NCBI GenBank assembly: GCA_041398745.1
Contig: JAWKUB010000003.1
Coordinates: forward strand, 868,001-932,000
Source of the DNA: JACKHO01 sp041398745
Lineage (GTDB): Bacteria; Planctomycetota; Planctomycetia; Planctomycetales; Planctomycetaceae
Direction of reading: 5' to 3'
DNA length: 64,000 bases
The notes under the pieces were generated by a model. It saw only the letters and a list, made by a program, of their open reading frames with translations, was not told the DNA's origin and searched no databases. The translations under genes and the position numbers were made by a program. Of this stretch, positions 34,015 to 42,927 are shown one piece after another (the stretch's first letter is position 1; every line of letters begins with the position of its first letter).

Positions 34015-35081
34015 ACGCGAGCTCGATCAGGATCTTCGTGCGTTGCAGTGTTGCTCGCTAAATCGGACCGGACCCGTCCATGCAAGTCATCTGGCGCCAA
34101 ACCATCGACGGCGGCTTCCAGAGTTTCAATTCCCGCGCCGGGAATCGCAATATGCACAATCGGTTCTCCGGGCTTCACGGCAGGCAGCGTTGTCATTCCC
34201 AGAATGATGCCATCCACCGGGCTGCGAATGATGTTCTGCCGATCTCCCAAGATGCCGAAGTTGGAAGCCAGTGCCTGCCCTTCCCGTACGACTTCGCCGG
34301 GGTTCGTGTGAAACTTCAGTAGCCCGCCGACTTCCGCCCGCACCCAGGTGGTTTTGTTGACCAGGTACTGGAACGGCGGTCGCTCCAACTCACCGGGCAA
34401 CATGCCAAGTTCCCGCAGCACGTTGCAAACTCCCCGCACGCCAATTTCCAGCATGGCGGCCTCGACCTTCAGTGGCTCACCCGCTTCCAGAATGATGGTC
34501 GGGCATCCCGCTTTGCAGGCCTCATAACGCAACGATCCTTCCGGCCCTTTTCCGTTGACCACCAACTCACAGCCAAACGCTTTCGCCAGGCGCCGGACAT
34601 CTGGACGAGACAAATCACCGCGGACGTTCGGAAAGTTGGTGCGCGACTGCGACGCCGCATGCAAATCGATTCCGAAATCGCACTGATGCACAATTTCCGA
34701 CATGAACTTGTGGGCGATGCGATTCGTCAGGGAGCCAGAAATCGATCCCGGAAACGAGCGATTCAAGTCGCGCCGGTCGGGCAAATACCGGTCGTGGTTT
34801 TCAAACCCGAACACATTGACCACGGGAATGAGCACCAGCGTACCCGAGCGCAAATCAGCCGGTTCGCCCGAGAGCAAATCGTGGACAATTCCCGTGCCGA
34901 CAATTTCGTCCCCGTGAATTGCAGCGGAAACAAACACACTGGGGCCCGTTTGCTTAGCCCGAATAATGCGGACGGGAATAGAAACGTCTTCGCCCGTGTA
35001 CGTCTCGGAAATCTTGAGCCGAACGTCGAGAGTTTCGCCACGACGAACAGTGACACCGCCAATTGAGAATCGCTTCGACAT
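34005..35081 (-). CDS. AspA/AstE-family zinc metallo-deacylase
   Basis: 358 residues from ATG 35081. The sequence has the aspartoacylase/succinylglutamate desuccinylase zinc motif SAAIHGDEIVGTG (His and Glu ligands) and FGIDLHAASQSRTNFP with the third ligand histidine. A DLNRSFPGSISGS segment, typical of the family's substrate-binding arginine, lies between them. The C-terminal third is the beta-rich lid domain (SPVDGIILGMTTLP). These enzymes remove acyl groups from amino acids or, in the RimK-associated subfamily, act on peptide or protein tails. No RimK gene is adjacent, so the substrate is open. Confidence 0.85.
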   Translation of the reverse strand: MSKRFSIGGVTVRRGETLDVRLKISETYTGEDVSIPVRIIRAKQTGPSVFVSAAIHGDEIVGTGIVHDLLSGEPADLRSGTLVLIPVVNVFGFENHDRYLPDRRDLNRSFPGSISGSLTNRIAHKFMSEIVHQCDFGIDLHAASQSRTNFPNVRGDLSRPDVRRLAKAFGCELVVNGKGPEGSLRYEACKAGCPTIILEAGEPLKVEAAMLEIGVRGVCNVLRELGMLPGELERPPFQYLVNKTTWVRAEVGGLLKFHTNPGEVVREGQALASNFGILGDRQNIIRSPVDGIILGMTTLPAVKPGEPIVHIAIPGAGIETLEAAVDGLAPDDLHGRVRSDLASNTATHEDPDRARVQD

Positions 35082-35213
35082 AACTGCCACTCGGGGAACT
35101 GGCGAACGCTGTTGCAGATTAGCCAGTTCCCTCGGGATTCAGGAAGGTCGTTAGACCGTATGTTTTCGGAATTCTCAGATAGTACGTTGTTGGCCAGTCT
35201 CTCTCGCGCGAAG

Positions 35214-36545
35214 TTACACCAGCCCCGTCAAAGTACCGGTGGCGTCCTGGAATTGGTCGCGTTCCACTCCAACTGCCTGGGCAATACTCAGCAGCAGGTT
35301 ACTCATGGGTGGATGATCATCGGGGTCAAATGCCAAATGTTGACCATGCTTGAGGCCGTAGAACTGCCCACCGGCGACCAGTGTGGGCAAATTCTTCGGT
35401 GAGTGTTCACCACCTTCTCCCGAATTCATGCCCGATCCATACAAGACAACCGTGCGATCCAGCATGTGACCGTCGGCCTCTTGAGTTTCTTTCAGGAACG
35501 ACAGGAACCGATTGAGCTTCGAGAGATGGAAGCGGTCAATGACTCCAAGTTTCTTCAGCATGTCCGCATCACCGCCGTGATGCGACAACTCGTGATGATT
35601 TTCGCCACCGCCTCCAAACCCACCGGCTTCGCGTGACCACTCAAAAGTGATGACGCGGGTCGTGTCGGTCAGGAATGCGAGGTACGACAGTTCGAGCATG
35701 ACGTCGATCCACATGGGACGATCATGCGCGTTCCCTGACTGACTTCCGAGTTGGAGGTACTTGGAATCGATTTCCGGCTTGGGTACATCGACCCAGTTTT
35801 CCATCCGTTCCACACGTTGCTCCGTTTCGCGGACGGAGCTCAGGTACTCGTCGAGTTTCTGCTGGTCTTCCTTGCCCAACTCCCGATGCAGTGATTTCGC
35901 TTCGCCGAGAATGCTGTCGAGAATCGATTTCCGCTCAGCATATCGCTTCAGTGTTGCTTCACGGTCCGCGGAAGTTTCCGGAACGAACAGCCGCTCAAAC
36001 AATCGCTTCGGGGAGTCTTCAGCTGGCAGCGGCGTTCCACTTCGGTCGAACGACAACGTATGACTGTGCCCTGCCGAACCGGTGCCCGAACGGTCCGAAA
36101 GCTGCAATGACGGAAAACGCGTGTGCCGCCCATGTTGTTCGGCAATGAGTTGGTCAATCGAAACGCTGTTCGAGTAATCACTTCCCGGCACAGCCTTCAA
36201 ATCGGCTCCGGTCAGCCAGGTATCGGCTCCGCTGTGTCCGCCTTGCGAGTGAGGATGACCAATTCCCGTGACGACCGTGAAATCGTTGCGATGCTCTCCA
36301 AGCGCCGACAGTGTTTGCGACAGTTCATAGTCCCGTCCTTCTGTTTTCGGCATCCATTCCAGAATGTTGACGCCGTTCGGGACATAGCAGGCAATGAACC
36401 GAGGCTGCTTCGACAGCGATTCCGAAAGCGGCTTGTACTGCGACGGTGCTCCCAGCACCGAAGGCAACATGGCATCGAGCAACGGCAGGCTCAAACCAAC
36501 CCCCAACCCTCGCAGAATATGCCGCCGTGAAATGCGCCGTCGCAT
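35214..36545 (-). CDS. Tat-exported DUF1552 protein
   Basis: 443 residues from ATG 36545. The N terminus MRRRISRRHILRGLGVGL is a twin-arginine signal. The rest fits DUF1552, a planctomycete and Verrucomicrobia family: RFIACYVPNGVNILEW, HSQGGHSGADTWLTG, GGFGGGGENHHELSHHGGD and VVLYGSGMNSGEGGEHSPKN. The fold is sulfatase/alkaline-phosphatase-like. DUF1552 genes often sit beside DUF1588/1592 cytochrome-domain genes, but here no such partner is next to it. Function unknown. Confidence 0.9.
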   Translation of the reverse strand: MRRRISRRHILRGLGVGLSLPLLDAMLPSVLGAPSQYKPLSESLSKQPRFIACYVPNGVNILEWMPKTEGRDYELSQTLSALGEHRNDFTVVTGIGHPHSQGGHSGADTWLTGADLKAVPGSDYSNSVSIDQLIAEQHGRHTRFPSLQLSDRSGTGSAGHSHTLSFDRSGTPLPAEDSPKRLFERLFVPETSADREATLKRYAERKSILDSILGEAKSLHRELGKEDQQKLDEYLSSVRETEQRVERMENWVDVPKPEIDSKYLQLGSQSGNAHDRPMWIDVMLELSYLAFLTDTTRVITFEWSREAGGFGGGGENHHELSHHGGDADMLKKLGVIDRFHLSKLNRFLSFLKETQEADGHMLDRTVVLYGSGMNSGEGGEHSPKNLPTLVAGGQFYGLKHGQHLAFDPDDHPPMSNLLLSIAQAVGVERDQFQDATGTLTGLV

Positions 36546-36775
36546 CAAATTGCTCCTAAACAGCGAAGGGAAAGTCTCAATTCGACAAAGTCTAGCATGC
36601 TACGTTGTGCGAATCACTTGTTTCATTGTGCTGAGTTGGCAGACGAAGCTTCTTCTCCAACATCAGGGAAATTACTGGACGATGCTCAGTTTGACACATA
36701 CAATAGTGAGATTAGGCAGATGGCGAGAGCTTTGCCGAAAATGCGGAACCTTGGAACTCTGGAGTGTAGCGATCA

Positions 36776-37270
36776 ATGAAACGGTTGGTTCTGGCCTGTA
36801 TGGCTTTGATGTTGTGTGCAAGTGCGCAAGCACGTGATCCCCTGATGGCTCCAGGATTTGGTACCCGTGAATTAGCTCAGTCACCTGCCACCGAATTGTC
36901 GCCCGTTCCACAACGGGACTACACACCCGTTCCACAGGACAGGTCGCCGCAACCACATGCGGTCCAGAGTGTTGTGGACGAATACCCGCTCGTGTCACAT
37001 AGTGTAGGAACGGTCGACCTCTACGATTGCGTACGAGTGCACAATCCCCGCAAAATGGATCCCTGCTCGGTACCGACCATCATCGAGGTTCCCGACCCAC
37101 GAATTTGCCATAAGGGTTGTTGTGTGGCAATTGAGATTTGCCTGCCTCAATGTGGTACTCCAAAGGTCTGTTGCGGACCTCTTGGACAGCGTGTGACTCT
37201 CGATTATGGTTGTCACAAGGTACAGGTGACATCTTCCCTCGGCGTTGTCCACGTTCGGTACATCAACTAG
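36776..37270 (+). CDS. Small secreted cysteine-rich protein
   Basis: 164 residues with a signal peptide (MKRLVLACMALMLCASAQA). After a proline-rich spacer (SPATELSPVPQRDYTPVPQD), the C-terminal half contains nine cysteines, in blocks CVRVHNPRKMDPC, CHKGCCVAIEICLPQCG and KVCCGPLGQ, suggesting a disulphide-stabilised extracellular domain. Family not recognised. A long perfect hairpin follows the gene. Confidence 0.7.
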   Translation: MKRLVLACMALMLCASAQARDPLMAPGFGTRELAQSPATELSPVPQRDYTPVPQDRSPQPHAVQSVVDEYPLVSHSVGTVDLYDCVRVHNPRKMDPCSVPTIIEVPDPRICHKGCCVAIEICLPQCGTPKVCCGPLGQRVTLDYGCHKVQVTSSLGVVHVRYIN

Positions 37271-37295
37271 CCGCGTGCAGCAGTTTTGATTTCCG

Positions 37296-37336
37296 CCGAA
37301 AGGCCGCGAGGATTCTTTGTTCTCGCGGCCTTTCGG
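37296..37336 (+). terminator. Strong hairpin after the cysteine-rich protein gene
   Basis: A perfect 15-bp stem CCGAAAGGCCGCGAG (37296-37310) and CTCGCGGCCTTTCGG (37322-37336) with an 11-base loop. It has no T run, so it may stop transcripts with a factor or protect 3' ends. Confidence 0.7.
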
Positions 37337-37464
37337 CTTGCCATGAAGACACGCCTCAATCAAGTTGACGCAATCTCCCGTTGTGGGACGTTCAACGGAT
37401 GCCTATATTGGATGCTACCAATGTCCCCGTTGCGAACCCATCAGTCGGAGTCTGACTAGCAGCC

Positions 37465-38016
37465 ATGAGCATGACGCCAGTCGAAGCCATGGTCCATCGC
37501 ATTCTTGTCGTTGAAGACGACAGGGAACAGGCTGAGTCGTTGAAAGCCATCCTGGAAGGGCAGAAGTACACCGTCGAAATAGCACGAGATGCTGGCCAGG
37601 CCCATGTCGCCTATACAATGCACCTTCCAGATTTCGTCCTGCTCGACCTGATGTTGCCCAAGGACGTGTCGGGTTTTGAAGTCTGCGAGAAAATGAAACG
37701 GGAAAACGACGGTGTCCCCATCGTCGTCCTGACGGCCATCGACATGGACGATGCACGCGAATTTGCGATTCGTCTCGGGGCTGATGGCTACATTACCAAA
37801 CCGTATGACCCCGACCATTTGTTGAGAGAAATCAAACGCATCGCTGAGGTTGTCTGGCGCAGAAAGCACTTTTCTGACTATTCAGGAACTACTGAAAAAG
37901 TACGCTTCTCCTGCACCTCATGCGGAAAGCACTTGAAGGTTCGAGCATCGCATCGGGGACGAACATTGAACTGTCCCAAATGCGGACAGTCGGTTGTGGT
38001 ACCACACCACGACTAA
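37465..38016 (+). CDS. Receiver domain fused to a C-terminal zinc ribbon
   Basis: 183 residues. The receiver (residues about 11-125) has the acidic pair (VVEDD), the phospho-acceptor aspartate in DFVLLDLMLPKD, the conserved threonine (VVLTAID) and the lysine (YITKPYD), so it should be phosphorylated. The C-terminal 40 residues form a zinc ribbon: FSCTSCGKHLKVRA and LNCPKCGQSVVVP. The zinc ribbon in this position is unlike the usual DNA-binding output. The gene is first in a plus-strand run with FHA and HEAT genes. No histidine kinase is nearby. Confidence 0.9.
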   Translation: MSMTPVEAMVHRILVVEDDREQAESLKAILEGQKYTVEIARDAGQAHVAYTMHLPDFVLLDLMLPKDVSGFEVCEKMKRENDGVPIVVLTAIDMDDAREFAIRLGADGYITKPYDPDHLLREIKRIAEVVWRRKHFSDYSGTTEKVRFSCTSCGKHLKVRASHRGRTLNCPKCGQSVVVPHHD

Positions 38017-38056
38017 CACAGTCACGAGTTGAAACACTCTGCAGGCAAGCTGAGTT

Positions 38057-38644
38057 ATGGCCATTCAAATCCTTGAAATCGAAAGCGGAAAGTACAAGGG
38101 ACGACGAGTCAAAGTCTCCCAGAGCGAAACCGTTATCGGTCGCGATGAGAATGCAAAAATTCGAATTGCGTCAGAGGAAGTCAGTCGACAGCACTGTATT
38201 CTGACTGCGGAAGAAAACGGTATTCGGGTCAAGGACCTTCAGAGCAGCAATGGCACATTCATTGACGGTCGCCCCATCAAGAATGAAGCCGTGTTGCAGC
38301 CGGGCCAGACATTGACTGTCGGCCCAATGACTTTTCGATTGCTTGGCGACTCGAAAGCCTCAGGAAAGCCAGTTCAGCCGGTAAGGGTGCCCAAAGGAGG
38401 CACTCAGGAAGAGTCGGTCCTTGATGACGACATTGCCAGTTGGCTTGCTGAAGACACTCCCTCGTTGAACGATACCACAATCATCAAGGCAGGCCTCGTT
38501 GAGGAAAGTTCTGGTGACAGTTCAATGGAAATCCCGGTTTCCAACCTCGAAGGATCGGGGAGCCGAAGGAAAGAGTTCAAATCGACAGCGGACGAGGCTC
38601 GAGACATCATTTCCCGTTGGCAGGAGAGCCAACGCGACCGTTAA
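38057..38644 (+). CDS. FHA-domain protein
   Basis: 195 residues. The FHA domain (residues about 20-95) has ETVIGRDENAKIRI, SEEVSRQHCIL and SSNGTFIDG, the phosphothreonine-binding signature. The remainder is acidic and probably flexible, ending DEARDIISRWQESQRDR. It lies 40 bp after the receiver-zinc ribbon gene and probably shares its transcript. FHA domains read phosphorylated threonines, so a Ser/Thr kinase may be upstream of it, but none is in this window. Confidence 0.9.
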   Translation: MAIQILEIESGKYKGRRVKVSQSETVIGRDENAKIRIASEEVSRQHCILTAEENGIRVKDLQSSNGTFIDGRPIKNEAVLQPGQTLTVGPMTFRLLGDSKASGKPVQPVRVPKGGTQEESVLDDDIASWLAEDTPSLNDTTIIKAGLVEESSGDSSMEIPVSNLEGSGSRRKEFKSTADEARDIISRWQESQRDR

Positions 38645-38856
38645 TCTCTGACACGGACCATCGGCCGCCTTTGTCTTGTAACGATTGTTCCGGACGGACT
38701 GACGGTATGCTTGCGACGACTCGCAAGTCTCTTTAAGCAGCCACGGAACGCAATTCGATACCATTTCCATAGCATTGCACTGCTGCTGCGCGCGGTCACG
38801 TCTTTCGCGGCATCAGGTTTTTCTTCGTCGTTGCCATTAGACTACGGAGTCCATTA

Positions 38857-41109
38857 ATGGACGCAACTCGTTTGGCTGCCAGAATTGCATTAGTCGTTGT
38901 TCTGATTTCAGGAACGATTGGCTTCGCCACCGCCCAAGATGCCAACACGGAGTCTGTTGGTCCACCAGAGAAGTCGCCTCTGGCAAAGGAGCCGATGACG
39001 GCCGAGGAATTCTTTGATGCCACTGTCTTCATGCTCAAACTCGGTAAGCCGCAGCTTGCCGAATACTACCTGACGTCGTTTCTCGACATGGACCCGGACG
39101 ACCAGACACTACTCAAATTGCGAGACAAGTACGGCACGTCGACTTTTCTCGAACTCATACTCGTCGAAGAAATCGAGGCGCCGGCGACCAGGCTCTCGTC
39201 GCTTTTGCAACAAGCCGTCCGCAACCATGTCAGCGATCCCGTGTTCTTCCCCTCATTGCTGAAGAAACTCGCGGGCACAGGACGCAGTCGTGAAGAAGCA
39301 ATTGACGAGTTGCGTTACCTCGGACCTCATGCCATTCCACCTTTGCTTAAGGAGCTTCAAGCTCCTCAGGTGACCGGCCCAGCCACACTGACGTATGCCA
39401 TGTCGCGACTCGGCGATAATGCCGTTGCCCCGCTGATTGGCGCCCTCGCTTCTCCTGAGGAGAAAGTTCGGGTTGCAGCCATTGAAGTGCTGGGAATCCT
39501 GGGCGGCAGAGACGAAGCGGTCTGGCTGCAAACGTTTGCGTTCAGCGAATCTGCCAGCGCAGATGAGCAAGCGACTGCCCGCACGGCGTTGTCGCGTATT
39601 TACTACAAGAAGCCAGATCGCACCGATCGTCTTTCCGGATACCGCGCAGCAAACCTCGTTCTGGATACGGCGATCCTGCACCTGACGAATCAATTTGAGT
39701 GGGACGAAAATGAACGCGAAGATGGCCTGCGTCCAATTTGGAGCTGGGATGCAGCCGCCGGAACGGTCACCGAGCACTTGGTATCAGACCAGTTTGCTTC
39801 GCTGTTTCACGCTGAGCAATTGGCCCGCCAGGCCGTGCAGCTTGCTCCTGAGCGGGAAGAGCCTGCTGTTGTCCTACTGGTAACGCTCATGACTCGCGAC
39901 GTTGAGCAGGCTGGCTGGTCGAACCCAGTGCCCATTGGCCCTGATACAGCACATGATCTGGCCGTGTTGACTGGTGCTGAGTATTGCCTCAAGACTTTGT
40001 CGTTCGCCCGCGAAAGGGGTCTTGTGGCCTCACAACTGGTGACATTGCAAGCACTCTCGCTCAATGGAAACGCCGACCTGTTAGCTCCGGCAAACGGACG
40101 CGACTCGGAAGTTGTTCAAGCGCTCGATTCTCCGGAACCACGCGTGCAGTTTGCTGCCGCGCGGACCATATTGTCATGGAAGCCACGTAAGAGTTTTAAG
40201 GGGGCGGGCCGTGTTGTTGAAATCATGGCAAGGGCTCTCCACTCAGAGGATACCCCCTCAACCGTGGTCGTCGATCCCAACTCCATTCGGCGCAGTGAGA
40301 CGGCTGGCATGTTTCAGAAGCTCGGCTTTGATGGAATTCAAGCCAGAACGGGAATGGATGGATTCCGTGAAGCCGTGGGCCGCGGTCACGTTGAACTGGC
40401 TGTTATTCATCCCAACACCATTCGCTGGGAACTGACCGACACCGTCGCCAATTTCCGCAATGACGCTCGGACTGCCCAGTTACCCATTGTCATCTACGGG
40501 CCACCCGAACTGCGTGAGAAAGTGCGGCACCTGACTTCGACCTATCAGCATGTCGCTTACGTTGACGAGTCCATTACAACGAATGATTTGCAGCGTCAGT
40601 TGCAGCCCTTCCTCGCACAAGTCTCTCCACCACCCCTGACCGTCGAGCAGCGGTCCGATCAAATCAAAGAGGCCCTGTTCTGGATTCGCAGAATGGCTGA
40701 CACTGGAGACGGAGTCTTCGATTTGGAACCCGTGGAAACTGCGCTGTCTGGTACGGCAAACAATCCACAGTACGCTGAGGATGCAATTTTCGCCATGTCG
40801 GTCATCCCGACAAAGTCGGTGCAACAACGGTTCCTGACTCTCGCAATGGCTCCTGCTGTTGGAAATGAAATCCGTCAACAGGCGGCATTGCAGCTGGCGT
40901 TCCACATTCAGCGATTCGGCAACAAGCTCGACAACACGGAGCTCCAGCAACTCGCTACTGCGGCCAAGTCAGAATCTGAACCGCTGGTTCGCACTGCTCT
41001 GGCAACAGTCGTTGGATCTTTGAAGCCTGCGCCACAAGCGTCTCGGAAAGAACTGCTCGCGTATCCGCCTTCCACAGCACCAATCGAACCCGCTCAGGCG
41101 ACTCCGTAG
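38857..41109 (+). CDS. Exported HEAT-repeat protein with a receiver-like domain lacking the acceptor Asp
   Basis: 750 residues with a signal peptide (IALVVVLISGTIGFATAQ). Residues about 100-260 contain HEAT-like units (AIDELRYLGPHAIPPLLKEL, VAAIEVLGILGG). Residues about 465-590 look like a receiver fold, with VVVDPNSIRRSETAGMFQKL as strand 1 and helix 1, then a strand VELAVIHPNTIRWELTD where the acceptor Asp is replaced by His, then LPIVIYGPPELRE and HVAYVDESI. The C terminus has more HEAT-like helices. A receiver fold in an exported protein is odd, since phosphotransfer is cytoplasmic. It follows the FHA gene by 212 bp. Confidence 0.68.
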   Translation: MDATRLAARIALVVVLISGTIGFATAQDANTESVGPPEKSPLAKEPMTAEEFFDATVFMLKLGKPQLAEYYLTSFLDMDPDDQTLLKLRDKYGTSTFLELILVEEIEAPATRLSSLLQQAVRNHVSDPVFFPSLLKKLAGTGRSREEAIDELRYLGPHAIPPLLKELQAPQVTGPATLTYAMSRLGDNAVAPLIGALASPEEKVRVAAIEVLGILGGRDEAVWLQTFAFSESASADEQATARTALSRIYYKKPDRTDRLSGYRAANLVLDTAILHLTNQFEWDENEREDGLRPIWSWDAAAGTVTEHLVSDQFASLFHAEQLARQAVQLAPEREEPAVVLLVTLMTRDVEQAGWSNPVPIGPDTAHDLAVLTGAEYCLKTLSFARERGLVASQLVTLQALSLNGNADLLAPANGRDSEVVQALDSPEPRVQFAAARTILSWKPRKSFKGAGRVVEIMARALHSEDTPSTVVVDPNSIRRSETAGMFQKLGFDGIQARTGMDGFREAVGRGHVELAVIHPNTIRWELTDTVANFRNDARTAQLPIVIYGPPELREKVRHLTSTYQHVAYVDESITTNDLQRQLQPFLAQVSPPPLTVEQRSDQIKEALFWIRRMADTGDGVFDLEPVETALSGTANNPQYAEDAIFAMSVIPTKSVQQRFLTLAMAPAVGNEIRQQAALQLAFHIQRFGNKLDNTELQQLATAAKSESEPLVRTALATVVGSLKPAPQASRKELLAYPPSTAPIEPAQATP

Positions 41110-41198
41110 CACGGCAGCTGAAATCGTTCTCCGACGGGAATGTTTCGGCCATATGCGAGTGATGCACACCCGGATAAGGATGCGGCGAGCAACAGTGC

Positions 41199-41792
41199 TT
41201 ATTCTTCTGTCGCTGACTGCTTGCGGCAGACTGAGACGACCATGTTGGACATTTCGATGGTCCACTCGACTTGCCACTCGGGTGGAATTTCAAATTGAGC
41301 ACGTTCAGGCGTGCGCAGCACGAGGGTCGCGTTTTCAGCGGACACTTCGTCGCGGGCAAGCCGTCGCATAGAGAGCCACAGCGGTGATTCCGGTACGATT
41401 TCCGGCACCATTTTGTACGGTGGGTCGAAGAAAATCAGGTCCAGGGGGAGGAACTGTTCGTTCCCGCCTTTCGGGCGAAACGAACAGCGCAAGACGTTGG
41501 CTGGCCAGACAAGCGTCTCTTGTTCACAGCCGAGGGTTGCCACGTTTTCTCGCAACAAATCGATGGCACGCCTGTCCTTTTCCACAAAGACAACACTCTG
41601 GCCACCACGCGAGAGCGCCTCCAGGCCAATCGTTCCAGTACCCGCAAAAATGTCGGCGATTTTTGCCCCCTGACACCGCTGACTAATCCTTTCAAACAAA
41701 CACTCCTTCACACGGTCGGTAATGGGCCGTGTTGTGTTTCCGGGGTTGGTCAACAGTTTTCGACGCCGGTAGCGTCCCGCAATAATTCGCAT
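41199..41792 (-). CDS. rsmD: 16S rRNA (guanine(966)-N2)-methyltransferase RsmD
   Basis: 197 residues from ATG 41792 (MRIIAGRYRRRKL, typical of RsmD). The S-adenosylmethionine motif is DIFAGTGTIGLEALSRG (residues 47-63) and the catalytic motif is FFDPPY (121-126). It methylates G966 of 16S rRNA during ribosome assembly. It starts 136 bp from the divergently read oxidoreductase gene. Confidence 0.92.
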   Translation of the reverse strand: MRIIAGRYRRRKLLTNPGNTTRPITDRVKECLFERISQRCQGAKIADIFAGTGTIGLEALSRGGQSVVFVEKDRRAIDLLRENVATLGCEQETLVWPANVLRCSFRPKGGNEQFLPLDLIFFDPPYKMVPEIVPESPLWLSMRRLARDEVSAENATLVLRTPERAQFEIPPEWQVEWTIEMSNMVVSVCRKQSATEE

Positions 41793-41928
41793 AAGGTGTT
41801 CGCCTGAATCTCCCAGACTCAAACAGTCTCGGGAAGTGGACGCTTTTCAAGTGGATTGGGATCAAACTCCGCATGGATTACCATGTCCGGAAGTACAGTT
41901 TATCAATACAGGTATTGAGGTTCGACTC

Positions 41929-42927
41929 ATGCGTGCTGCGTACATTACGGCGACCGGGGCACCGGAACAAATTACCGTCGGCGAACTCCCCACACCTGAG
42001 CCAGGGCCGAATGAAGTTCTCGTCCGAATTCGGGCAGCGTCGCTGAACCCCATCGACACATACATTCGGTCGGGCACCATTCCCATGGCCCAGACATTCC
42101 CCTATGTCCCGGGATGCGATTTGGCGGGAGAAGTCACGGCAGTTGGCAGCAACGTCACCAAATTCAAAGTGGGTGATCGGGTCTGGGGGACAAACCAGAG
42201 CCTGTTTGGTCGCCAGGGAACATTTGCCGAATACATTGCCGTTGATCCCGATTGGCTGTACTCCACGCCAGACGAATTGACCGATGTTGACGCTGCCGCT
42301 GCGTCACTTGTTGGCATAACAGCTCACCTCGGACTGTTTCTGCACGGAAATCTTCAGGCGGGTGAATACCTGTTCGTCAACGGCGGGACGGGTGGCGTTG
42401 GTTCGATGGTCATCCAGTTCGCGAAAGCGGCAGGAGCGAAAGTGATGACCACTGCTGGCACCGAGGAGAAACGACAACTCTGCCGTGAACTCGGAGCCGA
42501 TGTCGTCACCGATTACAAATCTCCCACACTGGAAGAGGAAATCAAGGCATTTGCTGAACCGAATGGCGGCCTCGATTTCTGGTGGGAGACACAACGCGAA
42601 CCAACCATCGAACGTTCGATTGGCCACATGAAAAAACGCGGCCGCATTGTGGTCATGGCCGGACGCGATGCCAAACTGTCATTCACGCTTGGGCCATTTT
42701 ATGTCAATGACCTGAGACTCATTGGCTTCGCCATGTTCAATGCTTCGCAGGCGGAACAGCAGGCAGCCGCCGACGAAATGAACGCCTGGGCTCAGCAGAA
42801 GAAATGGAAGGCGAAGGTTGGCCAGGAGTTTGCATTGGATGAAGCCGCCGCCGCTCATGCACTGCAGGAAGCCAACACGTTGCAGAAGGCGGGCACGCTC
42901 ACCGGAAAAATTGTCGTTCTGCCATGA
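41929..42927 (+). CDS. NADPH:quinone reductase-like zinc-independent MDR oxidoreductase
   Basis: 332 residues from ATG 41929 with GAGG 9 bases upstream. The order is MDR-type: GroES-like domain (NEVLVRIRAASLNPIDTYIR, VPGCDLAGEVTAVG), then a nucleotide-binding domain with FVNGGTGGVGSMVIQFAKAA. No structural zinc cysteines are seen, as in quinone oxidoreductases. The likely role is NADPH-dependent reduction of quinones or enones in the cytoplasm. Its last 4 bp overlap the apbE start. Confidence 0.85.
   Translation: MRAAYITATGAPEQITVGELPTPEPGPNEVLVRIRAASLNPIDTYIRSGTIPMAQTFPYVPGCDLAGEVTAVGSNVTKFKVGDRVWGTNQSLFGRQGTFAEYIAVDPDWLYSTPDELTDVDAAAASLVGITAHLGLFLHGNLQAGEYLFVNGGTGGVGSMVIQFAKAAGAKVMTTAGTEEKRQLCRELGADVVTDYKSPTLEEEIKAFAEPNGGLDFWWETQREPTIERSIGHMKKRGRIVVMAGRDAKLSFTLGPFYVNDLRLIGFAMFNASQAEQQAAADEMNAWAQQKKWKAKVGQEFALDEAAAAHALQEANTLQKAGTLTGKIVVLP

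Noticed and set aside
36700..36775. Promoter-like TTGACA near 36692 before the cysteine-rich protein gene
   Set aside because: No good -10 box at the proper distance; the alternative TACAAT lacks a good -35 box.
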